Source: Biscogniauxia marginata (taxonomy: Eukaryota; Ascomycota; Sordariomycetes; Xylariales; Xylariaceae). From it: DNA of 64,000 nucleotides. The DNA is taken from contig MU404085.1 of the NCBI GenBank assembly GCA_022695795.1, positions 195,597 through 259,596 of the forward strand. The letters are read 5' to 3'. A program made the position numbers and the translations under genes. The notes beneath the pieces are model-generated. The model was not told the origin of the DNA, searched no databases, and saw nothing but the letters and a program-made list of their open reading frames with translations. The first letter of the stretch is position 1. Each line of letters opens with the position of its first letter. This document shows positions 22,314 to 34,948 of the stretch, in pieces.

Positions 22314-25300
22314 TTACCTTTTCTTCCCGCCCTTCCCGCCTTTCCCACCACTCCCCTTTCCTTTGCCTCCACCGCCGCCTCCCCCCTGCGCAGCGGATCC
22401 GCTCGCACCTCCGCTCCCCACGACCCTGAGCTTGCCAACTGGCACCGTATTGACAATATCCTCAGGCTTAAGCGCCTTGATGAGCTCCACCTCGCGGGGC
22501 CACATCTTCTCTCTATCGAGACCCTTCTCGTCGACAACGCCCTTCCGACTCGATACGTTCTTCCATACGTCAAGGATTTCTTTCACCGCTTTCCCCTTCT
22601 TCTGCGTTCCCGGTTGCAACTTGACCTTGTATTTGCAGCGTCCAAGGGCCGCATATGGCGCGCACACGACAATCGCCTCGAGGATCTCGTCGCCAGGCAG
22701 GGGGTGGGCGACAAGCGAGTCTAGCGGACTTAGGTTGGCCACCTCGTTCGGGTCTAATGTCTCGATACCCTCGTCTAGCATCAGTTTGCGCACCTCTTCG
22801 TGCTCGGCCGTCTCGCGTTGCTGCCGCTGGTGCTGTGCCCGCCGCCGTTCACGGGCCGCTGCTTGCTGGGCCTCGCGCTCGGCTTTGATTTTAGCTTCCT
22901 CCTCAGCCTTCTTCTTGCCGGTTTCAGCGCCGATCGATGCCTCGGCTACGGCACGGTCTTCGTCGTCTTGGTCCTTGTACTTGGTAGCAATCTTCTTGGC
23001 TTTCCCACGCCGACCACGCTTGGTCTGCTGCTTTTTGGAGGGTTGAGGAGTCGACGGGGCGCGTGAAGTGGACGATTGCGCAGTAGATGTGGTGACAGGT
23101 ACGGATTCAGCTTCTGTCTCTATGTCTTGTTCTTCATCTTCGTCGCTAGCTTCCTCTTCTTGCTGAACCTTCTGTTTTGACTTGGATTCGTGGGTATCAA
23201 CGTCTTCGGAAATGTGTAGCTTACTAACTTCCTCCGTTGGGGCCGTTCCGTCTTTCTGTCCCGACCTTTGTTCATCGCCGGCGTTATCCGTGCTTTGAAG
23301 TGGGTTTGCCCTCTCTTCGGCATCTTCATTTACCTCGATGCCGCTATCATCAGAGTCGCTTCCAGCACCTTCATCGTCTTCTTCCCTGTTCTGAGCTGGC
23401 GCGTTCTCGTGAATGGCAGCCGTTGTTATCGTCTCTGGTGCCGGCTCTGTTCCCACAACTCCATCATACAGACGATGCTTCACGTGCTTCGGCTTGCTTT
23501 CTTCACTGACTTTGAACATCAAGCCGAAACCTAGAATGAGTTGTGCCGCTGGCAAAAAGTTCTTCTTGTCCCGGATCATGAAGGACCCAGTAGGCAGGAA
23601 TTCTCCACTGGGCGCCGACTTAGATACTTGGTCTGCCATAACCCAATAAGCAGACATTGCCGCCTTGGAGTCCCAGGCGGAGGACGCACAGACTGCGAGA
23701 GATCCAGCTTGCGATAACGTCGACGGCGGGATCGGCGCGTCTGGCGTGTTTGGATTATTCTTGATGACGACGCTCGGCGCGCCGTGGAGGTCTGCATGAA
23801 CATAGATATCACCCTTCTTTAGATAGCGCCTGTAGATCATCTCGTTTTGTTGAGCATCTTTGCCGCCGAGAACAAGATATCCGTCCGTCGAAATGAACCA
23901 GTTGAACTTCTCGAACCACATTTGCCGTCGAATAGGCTGGAGAACTGGCTTCTCCTGTTTTAGGCCTTTCTTCAACTCAGCAGCGATCTTCTTCTCGGCG
24001 CTTTTCAAAGCGAATTCTGACTGCAGTACAGTCTTCTGTTCTTTGGCGGCTGCTGTCTTCTTCTCACCGTAATACTCTCGTGCATTACCATAAGGAGAGA
24101 TGCCAAGATTGACATCAACTGATAAGCGAGCTTCCCTCTGCATTGAGGCGGTGCTGCTACCGGCAAAACCACTATCGGAGTCGGAAACGTCGGAGTCATC
24201 GGAGTCGGTCGCAGAGGCGTTGTCGTCATCCTCCTCTTCTTCCTCTTCAGGTTCTCCCAGAAGCAGGGTGATGGTGTTTTCGTGTAGTTTCAAAGGGGAT
24301 ATTATGATGGAAGCGACCGGATTGTGGCGTTGCCTTTCTCGGTCGATGAGTTTGCCGATATCTTCCCAGTCCATGCCCTGGCCTATCAACCCGTTGACCG
24401 CATCCATCGCTTCCTGCACTCTCTCCACGTTGGCTTCGATTGCACTGGCCTTCCGTATGTTCAGCTGCTGAGTTGCTTGGAGGCCCTCTATTCGTTTATC
24501 CTGATCGGCTTTAGCAGCTGCTAGCTTACGTTTCGCTGCAGCCTCTCTTTCATTCAACCGTGACTTCAGCTTCTGTCCTTCAATAGACGAGAAGAACTCA
24601 TCAACTGTCTTTTCAAAAGTATCAAACGTCAGAACAGTGTAGGCTGGATCCTCTGCAAATTGCTGAGGCAAGAACGGATGAAAGTCCTCGTAGAGCAAGC
24701 CTTTCCTCTGTTGCGACTCGCTCCCGGGGGGTTCGGCTTGATCATTCCCGCCGCCGGGATTCGCTTTTGCAAGTATATAACCCTTACAAGTGTCCGAGCT
24801 AGTAACCCCGTCTACTATCATTCGCGCTTCTTCTAAGGATTTCAAGAGGTGGTCTAGAAGCGGCTCGTTATCTAGAATGGCTGCTGGCTGCACCGTCGAG
24901 TCGAACCCTGTGACCTTCATCGAATGATCCACCAGTATCGGAGGTAGTTCTGTGATGGTAGTAGCAAGCCCCCGTCTAAGTTCATCGCCCGGCTTCTTCT
25001 TGATCTTCTTTCCGGTGGCGACCGACGCAGCAGTCCTCTCGACGGTAGTCTGGAGCGCATTTCGGAGCCGGTCCTTGTTCAACGGCGGAACGCCTCCATA
25101 GTTCTGCCTATTTTCTAACGAATATGCAAGACCCGGACGCTGCGACTCCTGGCCCTCTCCCTCGGGCACGTTGCGCAGCAAGGTCAAGATTTTAAGCTCG
25201 CTATCCGTGAGGATGACATTGCCGCTCGCGAAAAACTCCAGGTACAGCCTGTATTGCCCATCGCTAAACTGGAACTCGATGATACGGTCGGTGCCTATTT

Positions 25301-25630
25301 GCGAGACGGACGTGACACGGCGAGTCTTGAGGGCCTTGCGCAGCTTCTGGACGAAGACGGACGGGGCGGCGGCGGTGGTGCGCGCGAAGTCTGTAAGGTG
25401 GCATCGGAAGCCGGAGTCTATGAGGAGCTGCTTCTTCACCTCGGGTTTGGCGAATTTCAGGAGGAGGATCTTGGAGGACAGATCGTAAATGTTGGCGAGT
25501 CGAAGGGAGACAAGGCTCGCGGATAACTCGTGGGCTATGACCTGGAGAGAAGTCGGGTCAGCTGTGAGTAACTTCTCGGGGAGTGAACGTCTCCAACCTT
25601 GACGTCTAGCGAAGAGAATCTCTGTTTCAT
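22314..25630 (-). CDS. RQC2: Rqc2/NEMF/Tae2 ribosome quality control subunit
   Basis: Binds 60S subunits with stalled peptidyl-tRNA, helps recruit the ubiquitin ligase Ltn1, and in yeast adds C-terminal Ala/Thr (CAT) tails. The frame starting at 25751 is an artefact. An intron at 25542-25597 (GTTGGA donor, CTGACC branch, CTCCAG acceptor) joins a 33-nt first exon (25598-25630, MKQRFSSLDVK) to VIAHELSASLVSLRLANIYD. The corrected protein has 1086 aa. NFACT-N: Asp9 and the GTDRIIEF pair D96-R97 match residues needed for CAT tailing in yeast (D9, D98, R99). A middle coiled coil follows, then an acidic stretch with EEEEEDDD, then NFACT-R (WFEKFNWFISTDGYLVLGGK, YVHADLHGAPSVV), then acidic and Lys-rich linkers. 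The C-terminal domain carries PYAALGRCKYKVKL, and the tail is Gly/Lys-rich. It is on the same strand as VMS1, about 3.8 kb away. Confidence 0.95.
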
Positions 25631-28600
25631 TTTTGCCAACAGGTGGTTCTGGCCGGCTTTGGACTAGACAGGAATGCAGATTCAACCGAGCCCGTTTGTG
25701 AGAAATACAGCGACATGTGCGACAAGCGAGAACGCGGGCTGCGCGGGGCACGAGATCGTAGTTGCCGCCAAGGTCCGATACAGTTTTGGCGGGTCTTGAT
25801 GACTGGAAACGACTAACCTAACCTTAAGCGTAGACAGTTACCTACCTGGTTATAAGACTGACGTCATACCCAGGAATCCCTAGCTCTTTCCATCTCGCCG
25901 AATGAATCACACCCAAGTCGGCATGTGAGCACTCGGACATCGTGCCTCCCTCAGCCTTAGACCTTAAGGTATGTACCTTAGCTGCTGAAGATGTACTCAG
26001 GTGACGAGGTGCTTAAAGGAGGTAGGTTGGTAGATAGGTATTTCCTCAAAATACGCAGATTAATCAATCACCTTAGTCATCCACCTTATCTAGCATATAT
26101 CTCCAACCTACCAAAGCCCCCCAAATTATTCTGCATGCTGAACTCCGCCACAACCCGCCTCGGGGGATCTCGAGACGGAAACCCGCAGGTATATGTAAGG
26201 TCCTGAGAGCAGCTTCCCGCCAGTACCTAAGAATATTCAGCAATGCTGTGTTTGCACCGCCTGGCGGTCGCAAGGTGAGACGAGAAACCGGCCTCGAACG
26301 CTAAGCTCGAGGCTTTCGTCTGCACTCGACTTTCCGATATTTGCTTTCCTACCTCAGATAGGCAGGTCTCGCCTCGGTGAGTGAGGGATGCCATTGCGAT
26401 TTTAGTGAGATACCTGATAGTCTGCCTACCTACCTATCTTGATAACAACTCGGAGGACTTTCCTCCCAAGGACTACTTAGGGTTTGTATATTGGACGATT
26501 TACCACTTACTTATGCGGTGGTGTCTATTGAACAACTGCTATATACCTAGGTATGTACAATGCTACCCGATAGAAGCTAATGTGCCTGAAAGATAAAAGA
26601 TAGGGGAGATGTGCTGCTCGTGAAGATGATGATCGTTATAGGTAATGAGCTAAGCAACACGCAATCTAGTTCTAGTATGTATACCTCCCGCATCAGATCC
26701 AGCCCCGACACTGGATCAAATCGATGGGTTTCCGTTATCGAGCCGATTGATGATATGAGCTTTTCATATGAGGAGGGGCTGGTTCAAGTGACGAGAGTCT
26801 TACGATTTAAAGGGGGTAGAGCATATACCCTGAAGATCACATCGTGTGGTAAGTATTGTAAGCCGCTCACGAAATCCTCATGTAACCAAAATTACAACGC
26901 AAGCCTGGAATAAACACTATCTACGAGCAGAGCTTTTTCTTTTTCTTTTTCTTGAATGCCTATCTCATTATAAGTAAATAAATCGTGAGGACTTAGCCTC
27001 GTTCCCTAACGTACACTTCACACGGTGTGATACTTTAACTAAGTGCCGATGCCAGTTAGTAATACCTAAACCGCGACAAGCATTTGTTTCTATGTTTCCT
27101 TTCTTCCGCTGCTTTTGTAGCGCCGCGGTGAAGTCGTCGAGCTTCAGTAGCACGAGCAAAGATGTCAGCTGTAAATAAATCATATATCTTCTCTCCCACA
27201 ACTTGCTTCGGGGCCTCCTATCAAACGGCCCCCTTGAGGTAAATTGACTACTAGTTAGTTATTACGCAGTACATAGAGAGACCGTCTTGGTTGATACCAC
27301 GGGCCTCGTCTCGGCGGGGAGTATCGTCACGGTCAAATACAGCCCCCAGGCCTTGATTAAATTCGGACGCGAGAAGCAGGCCGTAGGGGGCGAAAGAGCA
27401 GAGGCCCCAAGAGGGCGGTTACACAGAATAAATAGTAGTAGTACTGATAGGCTCCTCCAATGGTCCCGAAAGGGCCTCTTAGGTGTTAATGCTAAATCAG
27501 ACTTTCTCAGCCAGTCCTGATGGCAACGACAACGGGTGACGTGTCTCGCGTGGCACCATCTATCCCACCATCTGCCTCTTTGGCGTTTATGGGAACGCTG
27601 GAAACGGGGGAAGGGGGCCAGCTAGGGAATGATTGGTACTTGTTTGGGGACATCCCCGTTCGTGATTCTCTTCCAGAGTTGTCAGGTAATATGCATATGG
27701 TAGAATGACAAAGAAGCTTCGAGACGTTCTATGCAAGAAGATGCGACAGGCTCGACTACTATTGTAAAGAGGGAGAGGGCTTGAGTAGCGCGGGTAAGTC
27801 GACATTCAGCCTCAGTATTTGTGATTCCTGCGACTGCCAGTTCAACTCAACACTGATCTGAACGGGAGAAGGAGACTTTGGGAACGAAGGGCCGAAGAAA
27901 GCCTCTACGCGGCAGTTCTATCACAGGGCGTCCTGGACTCTGTGGCATCTAGTCCACATGCTTTATGATATGCCCACGGGGTGGGATAAGGGGAATTGGG
28001 CTTCTAGATTGCATCGGCCTGGGTTCGTCAAAATATCAATAAACCTAGGAATCTGACGTATGTATCCAAGGCTTTCTCGGTTGTTATTAGTATCTTTTAA
28101 TCACCGCAAGTAATGATCTGCCCCCGTGGTGGTTAGGCACAATGAACAGGATGAGCCATATCCTATTACTCCCCTCAAAGATGAATAGGTAGATTATCTA
28201 GATACCCGACGCCCTTATCCGCTACCTGCACGGAGCACTACCAGCTTCAAGTCCGAACTTGAGAGCCTCTCGAGAGCTCCCAAGCCTTGATCATCCTGCA
28301 TGCCGAGCTCAGCTCGGCATATTCTGAGCCAAGCGATTCGAGGTACAGAGTCCCTTACGTTTGAGACGCTTCGCGTCTATTCGCCTTTCCGGCAATTGCT
28401 TGCTGGATTGCTTGCATGCTTTGCGACCCGACACGAGAAGCTCAGCGGATGTCTTTTGCCATGTCATCAGTCGACCACTTATCCTAGATGTGGATTCCGC
28501 TGACACGCACGCTCTCTCTTGCCAATCCATCTTGCTCTCGCCCATAGATCATTTTGTGTCCATAGCTACCTGCTACTGGTTGTCAGCCGGCGAGATCCGT

Positions 28601-31600
28601 GTTCATGTCATCAATCGATCGAGTACGACGTGCGAGGTAGTCGTAATTGACAGTTCAGCCGCGATATGTGGCCCTCCTCTCTATGCCAAGGTTCACTCGC
28701 GGGCGGAAATGCGAAACGCAAGATATTGACATCGAGAGGGAAATTCCACGTGCCTTCTAGGCAAGTCCCGGAATGAATGATGACCGAGTGGGTAGTGATT
28801 TGGTGCCATGAAAACAAAATGTGCCGAGTATCACGTTCACCAGCGGAGCTATGGTTTGTTGTCAGCACAATGCTCTCTATCCACTTCGCCTAGCTGGCAA
28901 GGTCAGCTGGTTTGACAGCTGTCCTGTCCACACACTCTATCAACGAAATCAATGAATCATATTGAGTGAGCTTGTGCTTGTGCTTGTGCTTGTGCTACAA
29001 ACTTATCTGGCATCATCCAGAGCCTCGTATTGGCATATATGATATAACCAAATCCCGGCTCCTGCCCCAGCTCAGTAGCTTCTAGCGGTGAGATGTAGAT
29101 ACTTTGAATCATGATTTAGGTATAGGTAGTTCATATTGATCTTAGGTAACTATTTCGGCCCGGCCTGCGAGGTCCCCGGAGTACGACGAGGTCGTCATCT
29201 ACACCAAAGCTAGCATCTAGGAATAATCGAAGATATTGTGTGTTGGCTTAGGCGTGGCTATAACTGATGGATTTCGAGGCTTATCAGGCTAACCCGATGC
29301 CAATCAGGCATTCAATGTTCGCAGTCCAGCTTAAAAGCTTCCGCATAATGATTCGTCATTGGCAAATGCTCGAACACCTGGGGCCCTCTTATGCGAGAAT
29401 GTTTTTCAGCCGCATCGTTACCCAAGTATTGGGCCTTCAGAGTTCCCCACACGATATCATTGTTGGACATTGTAATGCCGTACGAGAGACCACCGAGAAC
29501 AGCAGCAGCATCATCATATTTGCCACAGTGAGTGGGACAACGCCAATCGCCGACTGCTAGCCAGAATCTCTATGGACACTATCGAAGTAGTTGCACATAA
29601 AAGTGTTGTCTGGACGACTGACGTTGAATTAAGTGGACAGTAATTATTTCACTGCCGCGCGAGGATGTTACGAATTTCAGCTGCCAAGAATCGAGCGGGT
29701 TGGTTTCGGAATTGCAACAGGTATGGTGATTTTACATGTAGGTAGGTAGGCCGGTTAGTATGATCACATGCATTCGGAACATCAAACGACGGTCTCTGAA
29801 AGCACTGGAGCGTCTTGGTCGGATCTAGAAGGCAGTCGTCCAACGATGGCGCGACTCTTGCGCGTCGATGCAACTGTGCGAAGAGGCCATTGGTAGGTTC
29901 CTATGTGATGGAAGTAAATTACCCGACGTCTAATTTCACGTAGGCGAAGAGCTAAAACCGCTTGGTTCCTACGCTTCTCCGCTTTTGATCTGACGGTAAG
30001 GGGGCCATAGCGCGACTCGGCTCCCTTGGTTGTCATGGTAACGGCTCGGCGTCTTGACTATCAGGGATTAGTTTTGCCGTCTATTGGCGATAGTCGCCGG
30101 ATCGAAACAGCTCGTTGGAGATTGGCGAAGAGGGACGAGCGACGCCGAAATTTGGTCGAGCATGTCCAGCGCGGATTCACGCACAATTGACCGAGGTCAA
30201 TTGGAATAAATACGAACATTGATCGCTGGTTGTCCAAGGCAACAAAATGGTAGTACGGAGACGATCAAGGGTCAATCCAGGACACCCCCAAACCAATCCC
30301 TCTATTCTCCCCAGACCGAAAACGCGGTCAGGGTTGGTGAGATCCTAGTGAGACCACATTGCTGCATGTTACGTACGCCCTGTATGTACGGAAGTACCCA
30401 GTACGACGGAGCAAGCGTGAGGAGGAAGGGAAACGGAAAAAGGGAAAAGATAGGAGCAGAGGTCAGCTCACAACTTGCCGTGCGGCTTGCATAAGTGAAA
30501 TGCCACAACCCAATGAGCGGAGACCACGCCGTTACTTGTCGCGGACGGTGGCTGGAAGGCCGATACCCTGACGGGAGAAACACTAAGATCGCTGCACGGA
30601 GCTGCAGAGGGTCAGCACAAAAGAAGGTGGTTGGTCGATGCGGGCAGCCAAGAACGACTACTTGCTTATGAGCCCTACCAGCCTGCCAACCATCCAAGGC
30701 CAGAATATGGCGAAATGCTACCGGTGCAAATGTTGTGTCCCCCCGACCACGCACCCACGCATCTTGGTGATCGATCGGTTTGAACCAGCCTCCTCTCTGT
30801 CCGAGCTTCTCTGGGGATGGGCGGGACTGATAAATCACAAATCACGGTGGCCGGTGCCACAGGTCACTTATAACTGACGGCGCCAGCGGAAATTGATGGA
30901 TGTGACAGTCTGCGATTCCCATAGCGCCAAGCCGGGGTTATCATCAAGCCAGAATCATAAGATCGGCTACTACGAAGCGGGAATACGAAAGCTGATGGAT
31001 GACAGACAGTGTTGGAACTCTGCAGCACCTCGTCGCAGGGAGGCTGGGAGGGTTTTCACTGTGTACGTATGTAAACAGGTAAACTAGGAGGTAGGTATCT
31101 GACTACAAGCTGCAATCTCGATGTGCGGGTGCGACTCAATACCCACGAATGATCGAGTGATAATGGTAGATTGCCGGGATGTGCGTCCCGGGGGCCAGAC
31201 GCAGGAGATAGGATTTGGCAAGTTGCGAAAGCAAGGAGGGAAAACAGGGTGGAAAGCTCGTAATAACATTGGATGATGCAGCTTTGCAGCTGTGGTGGGA
31301 AGAAAAAGATGGCAGGCTGTCTGCCGTCAGGTGTGAGAGTGTGACAGACGAGAGGAGCAAGTCAGTCGATGGGCACAGACGGATAAGTAGGTAGGTAGGC
31401 TTAGGTGCATCTGCGTATGTATGTTTTACGAGGTGGATTGCAACTTGGAACCGGGATTGGCAGGGTCTTTGTCGGCAGCCCCTCGCAGGTGGCAAGAAAT
31501 AATCCAAGCGAGCAGGATGCACGAGCAAGTATCGTGCACCTAAATGTGTAAGCTGTTTATATGGGATGTGCCAGGTAGGTGATGTAGACGCGACAGGATT

Positions 31601-32416
31601 CTGCGTTTGAAACAAACAGTGAAGTTACGACAATTAATTAGACTTCAGCTAAGTGGGTAACTGCCTTTCGGCCTTGTCTCTCCCAGCCACCTGGCACTTC
31701 CGCATCTACCTAATCTTTTTCTTTTTCCCTGCAACGGGAAGGAAGGGGAGGAGGAAGAGAGAGAGGGAGGTTGGTGCTCTTCGTAAACACAGTACCTACC
31801 TACCTACACTAGCTAAACTTGGACCTTCTACACTAAGTAAACTAAAACTAAACTAGGTACATTATGGTAAGGACCCTAGACTGGGGGTGATACGCAGTAC
31901 GCAGAGACTAGCGACAGGGTGGGCCCCGTTAGCGTTTCCACCGGGTGGGGGGTTTGTCTGGGTCGAACACCCCCCCAGCGGCCTAAGCCTGTTTCGGCGG
32001 GGGATAAACAGAAAACACCGGAGGGCCCCCGCTGCCGTAAACAAGACAGCACCACTCGAACCCCTGCCACTGACCCGGCCACGCCCACGTCCCCATAACA
32101 AGTACTTCTGGGCCGGCCGTCCTGGTTGGAGCTCCATCTGCTGGCTCCCCTATTTCATAACTGCCAATAATCGCCTCTGCCACTTCACCTCCCTTCTTCC
32201 TATTCGATACCGTTCCAGCACACAGGCCAAAACCCAACAACTCATCAAGACCCAACAGTCCCACCGCTCTTCTCTCTCTCCTCTTCCCGCTCTTCCTTCC
32301 TTGTAGCATCTGTCAGAAAGAAAGACTCGAGTCTGGAGGCGTGTGTTATAACTCCGCTTCTTTCTCCCTTCCTTTCCCACAGATCAACCAAAGAAGAGCA
32401 AGAGGAATCTTCTTGA
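25631..32416. other. Gene-free stretch of 6.8 kb, ending in the hex-1 promoter
   Basis: The left end is the RQC2 promoter. Only short frames without domain or codon signature follow, the longest being 178 codons at 30302-30838 on the minus strand. TAGG/CCTA runs are scattered (26022, 29740, 31388, 31795). From about 31860 the sequence becomes GC-rich (GGGTGGGG and CACCCCCCCAGCGG blocks), then strongly pyrimidine-rich at 32260-32380, with possible splice acceptors TTGTAG (32306) and CCCACAG (32382). That fits the promoter and spliced leader of the strongly expressed hex-1 gene. No RNA gene is recognised. Confidence 0.55.
28970..28996. repeat. (GCTTGT)n hexanucleotide repeat
   Basis: Four to five tandem GCTTGT units. 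Non-coding. Confidence 0.9.
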
Positions 32417-33562
32417 GCTGCCTTTCGCCCAGTTCGAAAGGTCGTCGAGGAGAGGACTCTAGCGCCGTGCAAGGTCGCCAACCTGGACTTTGAAGCCCGC
32501 GTACCCGTTCCCTTCAGCATCTTTCCTCGGACCTACAAGGAAGCCGAGGTCGAAACCACCACCACCACCAAGACTCACGAAGAGCTTGAGATCGACCTCC
32601 CCGGAAAAGAGCCAAAAGCCGGACGGGAAGGTCAATACTCTTCTATCTCTGCCTTAGCTCAGCTTCCTCCGCGACGAGAGCAACGCTTTAGCGAAGAAGA
32701 GGTCCGTATAACGCGTGAAGAAGAACGTTACCGCCGTCCCGGTAGCCACAGCGAGCACTTTGAATACAGGTCAGTCGAGTTCTATATAGCGTTTCCCCAG
32801 CCTTCTGTGTTTTCCCGGCGTGATCACCGTGCGGTCATCGCAGCAACTCCCCGCGCTCTCACCACACGCTGGTCCCAGCAGCGACAGCAGAGCCAGTCCG
32901 GCAGGCTGTTCGGGAGCTGCAAGACATGGCACCAGTGGGAGAGCGAGAATGGGGCGGGGTGATCGATCGGATGGAGACGGATGAGTGGTTGTGTATTCTC
33001 GCACTGTCGGCTCTTGGTACCCAACAGGGCTCAACCAATCCGGGCCGGGACCCCCTGCCCTCCAATTTCTTTTCTGGGTCCCCCCGTGGAGGCGCTGGGA
33101 CACGGCGGTCGAGCTGTTGTTGACCCAGAGCGATCAAATCAAAACCGCCGCAGACATCGTAGGCTAACTTAAGCTTCGTCCTCCAGGCCTTCGACTTCCC
33201 ACCAGGAGAGTCATAAACACCATCACCATCATCACCACCGGCCTCAGAGCAGCCACTCTGAGACTATTGTCAAATTTGACCACCACCACCACAAGCACCC
33301 CGAGTTCAGCCCCATTGACGAGATCGAACGCGAATATCGCGCTCGTGTCCAGCCAGCCTACAAAGAGGAATCCGCATTTGGAGCCACTGTAGACCCCCCT
33401 GTCCGCAGACCCTCACCCTCGTACAGCGAGAAGTTCGAGTCCACCGAGACAACTGTCGACGCACCAAGACCCCTTCCTGCGTCCCATAAGACCGCCACTG
33501 TCATTGAGGAAACCATTGAGTTACCTCGACACCGCCGCTCCCCTAGTCCCTCTAAGTCTAGA
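32417..33562 (+). CDS. hex-1: Upstream coding exons for an N-terminally extended, His-rich HEX-1 isoform (start not placed)
   Basis: Two open blocks lie in frame with the MGYYDET start of hex-1. Block 1 (32417-32769) is closed upstream by TGA at 32414-32416 and includes FPRTYKEAEVETTTTTKTHE. Block 2 (33187-33562) includes ESHKHHHHHHHRPQSSHS, then FDHHHHKHPEF, and ends SPSPSKSR before Met. They are joined by an intron at 32770-33186 with GTCAGT donor, GCTAAC branch (33163) and CTCCAG acceptor; splicing keeps the frame (Tyr-Arg-Pro). No in-frame ATG exists in either block, so a further 5' exon must supply the start. A longer spliced form has been described for hex-1 orthologues. The extension looks disordered and might tether Woronin bodies; that is inference. 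Confidence 0.6.
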
Positions 33563-34227
33563 ATGGGATATTACGACGAAACAGGTTTGTTGTGCCCGCC
33601 CGTGCTGAATATAAGATAGCCTGCTAACCCGGCTTCTCAGGACACTATCACTCGTTTCGTCAAGGATTGCACAAGATGGCCGACCGACTTCTTCACTCAG
33701 ACACCGAGCGTGGTGTCGACATCATCCGTGAGCCCCATGCTCCCGTCAGCACTCGCGGCTCTGCCGCCGGCTCCAACTCCATCCCCAACACCGTTACTAT
33801 CCCATGCCACCACATCCGCATGGGTGATATCCTGATGCTCCAGGGCCGCCCCTGCCAGGTTATCCGTATCTCAACCTCGTCCGCAACTGGCCAGCACCGC
33901 TACCTTGGTGTTGATCTGTTCACCAAGCAGCTCCACGAGGAATCCTCCTTCGTCTCCAACCCTGCCCCCAGCGTTGTCGTCCAGACCATGCTTGGCCCCG
34001 TCTTCAAGCAGTACCGTGTCCTCGATATGCAGGATGGTACCATCGTCGCCATGACCGAGACTGGCGACGTCAAGACTGGCATTCCCGTTGCCGACCAGGG
34101 TGGCCTCTGGTCCCGTCTGTCGGCTGCCTTCAACACCGGCCACGGCAGTGTCCGCGTCCTCGTCCTTAACGACAGCGGCCGTGAGCTTGTTGTCGACATG
34201 AAGGTTGTCCACGGTTCCCGCCTGTAA
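33563..34227 (+). CDS. hex-1: HEX-1, Woronin-body core protein (eIF5A-like fold, PTS1)
   Basis: Self-assembles into the dense core of Woronin bodies, peroxisome-derived organelles that plug septal pores after injury in Pezizomycotina. Exon 33563-33584 (MGYYDET) and exon 33641-34227 are joined across a 56-nt intron (33585-33640; GTTTGT donor, GCTAAC branch, CTCAG acceptor), giving 202 aa. The N-terminus GHYHSFRQGL is the family's conserved start. The body is the two-domain eIF5A-like fold (IPCHHIRMGDILMLQGRPCQ, GQHRYLGVDLFTKQLHEE, FVSNPAPSVVVQTMLGP). The last residues, SRL, are a peroxisomal targeting signal. It lacks the hypusine-site loop of true eIF5A, as expected for HEX-1. It is slightly longer than the roughly 176-residue Neurospora protein because of a variable linker at residues 25-55. 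An upstream extension is annotated separately. Confidence 0.95.
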
Positions 34228-34948
34228 TTATTCATGTGAAAACAAGTGTTGGAAATTAACGATGTACGGAATCTAACGGGGTCAAATTTCGCATGACTGG
34301 GTACATTCTTTTTTCTCATGTTTAATGATTGGTGTCGCGGTCGATCGCAAGATTGCCCTCAGGTCTGTCACGCAGCTATGGATAATAAAATGGGGAGGAT
34401 GATATGGGTTCACTGGCATATTACAGTAGATAGCTAGCTCCTGTATATTGTTGGTAATACATTTCGTCGGTGTTGTCTTATACCTTACATGTTTGCATCG
34501 TTGTAAGCTTTGTGATTCGTCGTCGTATTCTAATAGTCCTGGTTGTTCCTACTTTTGTCACACTTGGGACATCCTAGTGTTGCCAGAAGCGCCTCGGCGA
34601 TTTGGAGGACTCGTGAAGCTCCCATTCGGGTTAAGCAACTGTCTGATCAATCCCCTCTTACACTAATAGGTCGATAAGGGTATGCTCTATACTAAGTCAT
34701 CCCACCCAACTTGATAGTGACACCTTCTGAACCTAGCCAAGTAATGGGGTTCTGTTGTGTAAGTTACGATAGTGAGGTTTGAAGCTGTCTTGTCTTGAAT
34801 AAGTCTGAGTTCAAGATTCTACATCCATTTGATCCAAACAATCCTACTCACCTACTGCCTTCTTTGTGCTTGCTGTCTTTAACTACCCAACTATCTTCAC
34901 ATCCCCTCCTTGACTACTCTTCGGTCGCCCGTGATTATTCTCCCCGCA
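34228..34948. other. 3' flank of hex-1 and upstream flank of the bleomycin hydrolase relic
   Basis: No gene seen. AATAAAAT at about 34383 could serve hex-1 polyadenylation. The right part is a pyrimidine-rich stretch (34830-34940) that looks like the old leader of the following relic. Confidence 0.5.

Noticed and set aside
30302..30838. 178-codon minus-strand frame
   Set aside because: No recognisable motif, no good start context, no neighbouring exons; length is within chance for this composition.
31136..31615. 159-codon minus-strand frame
   Set aside because: Composition is random-looking and it runs over TAGG repeats; no domain.
31863..31865. Micro-exon ATG directly followed by GTAAGG as start of the long HEX-1 isoform
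   Set aside because: The splice phase does not fit the acceptor nearest the open block (CGCCCAG at 32432), and other acceptors run into the TGA at 32414.
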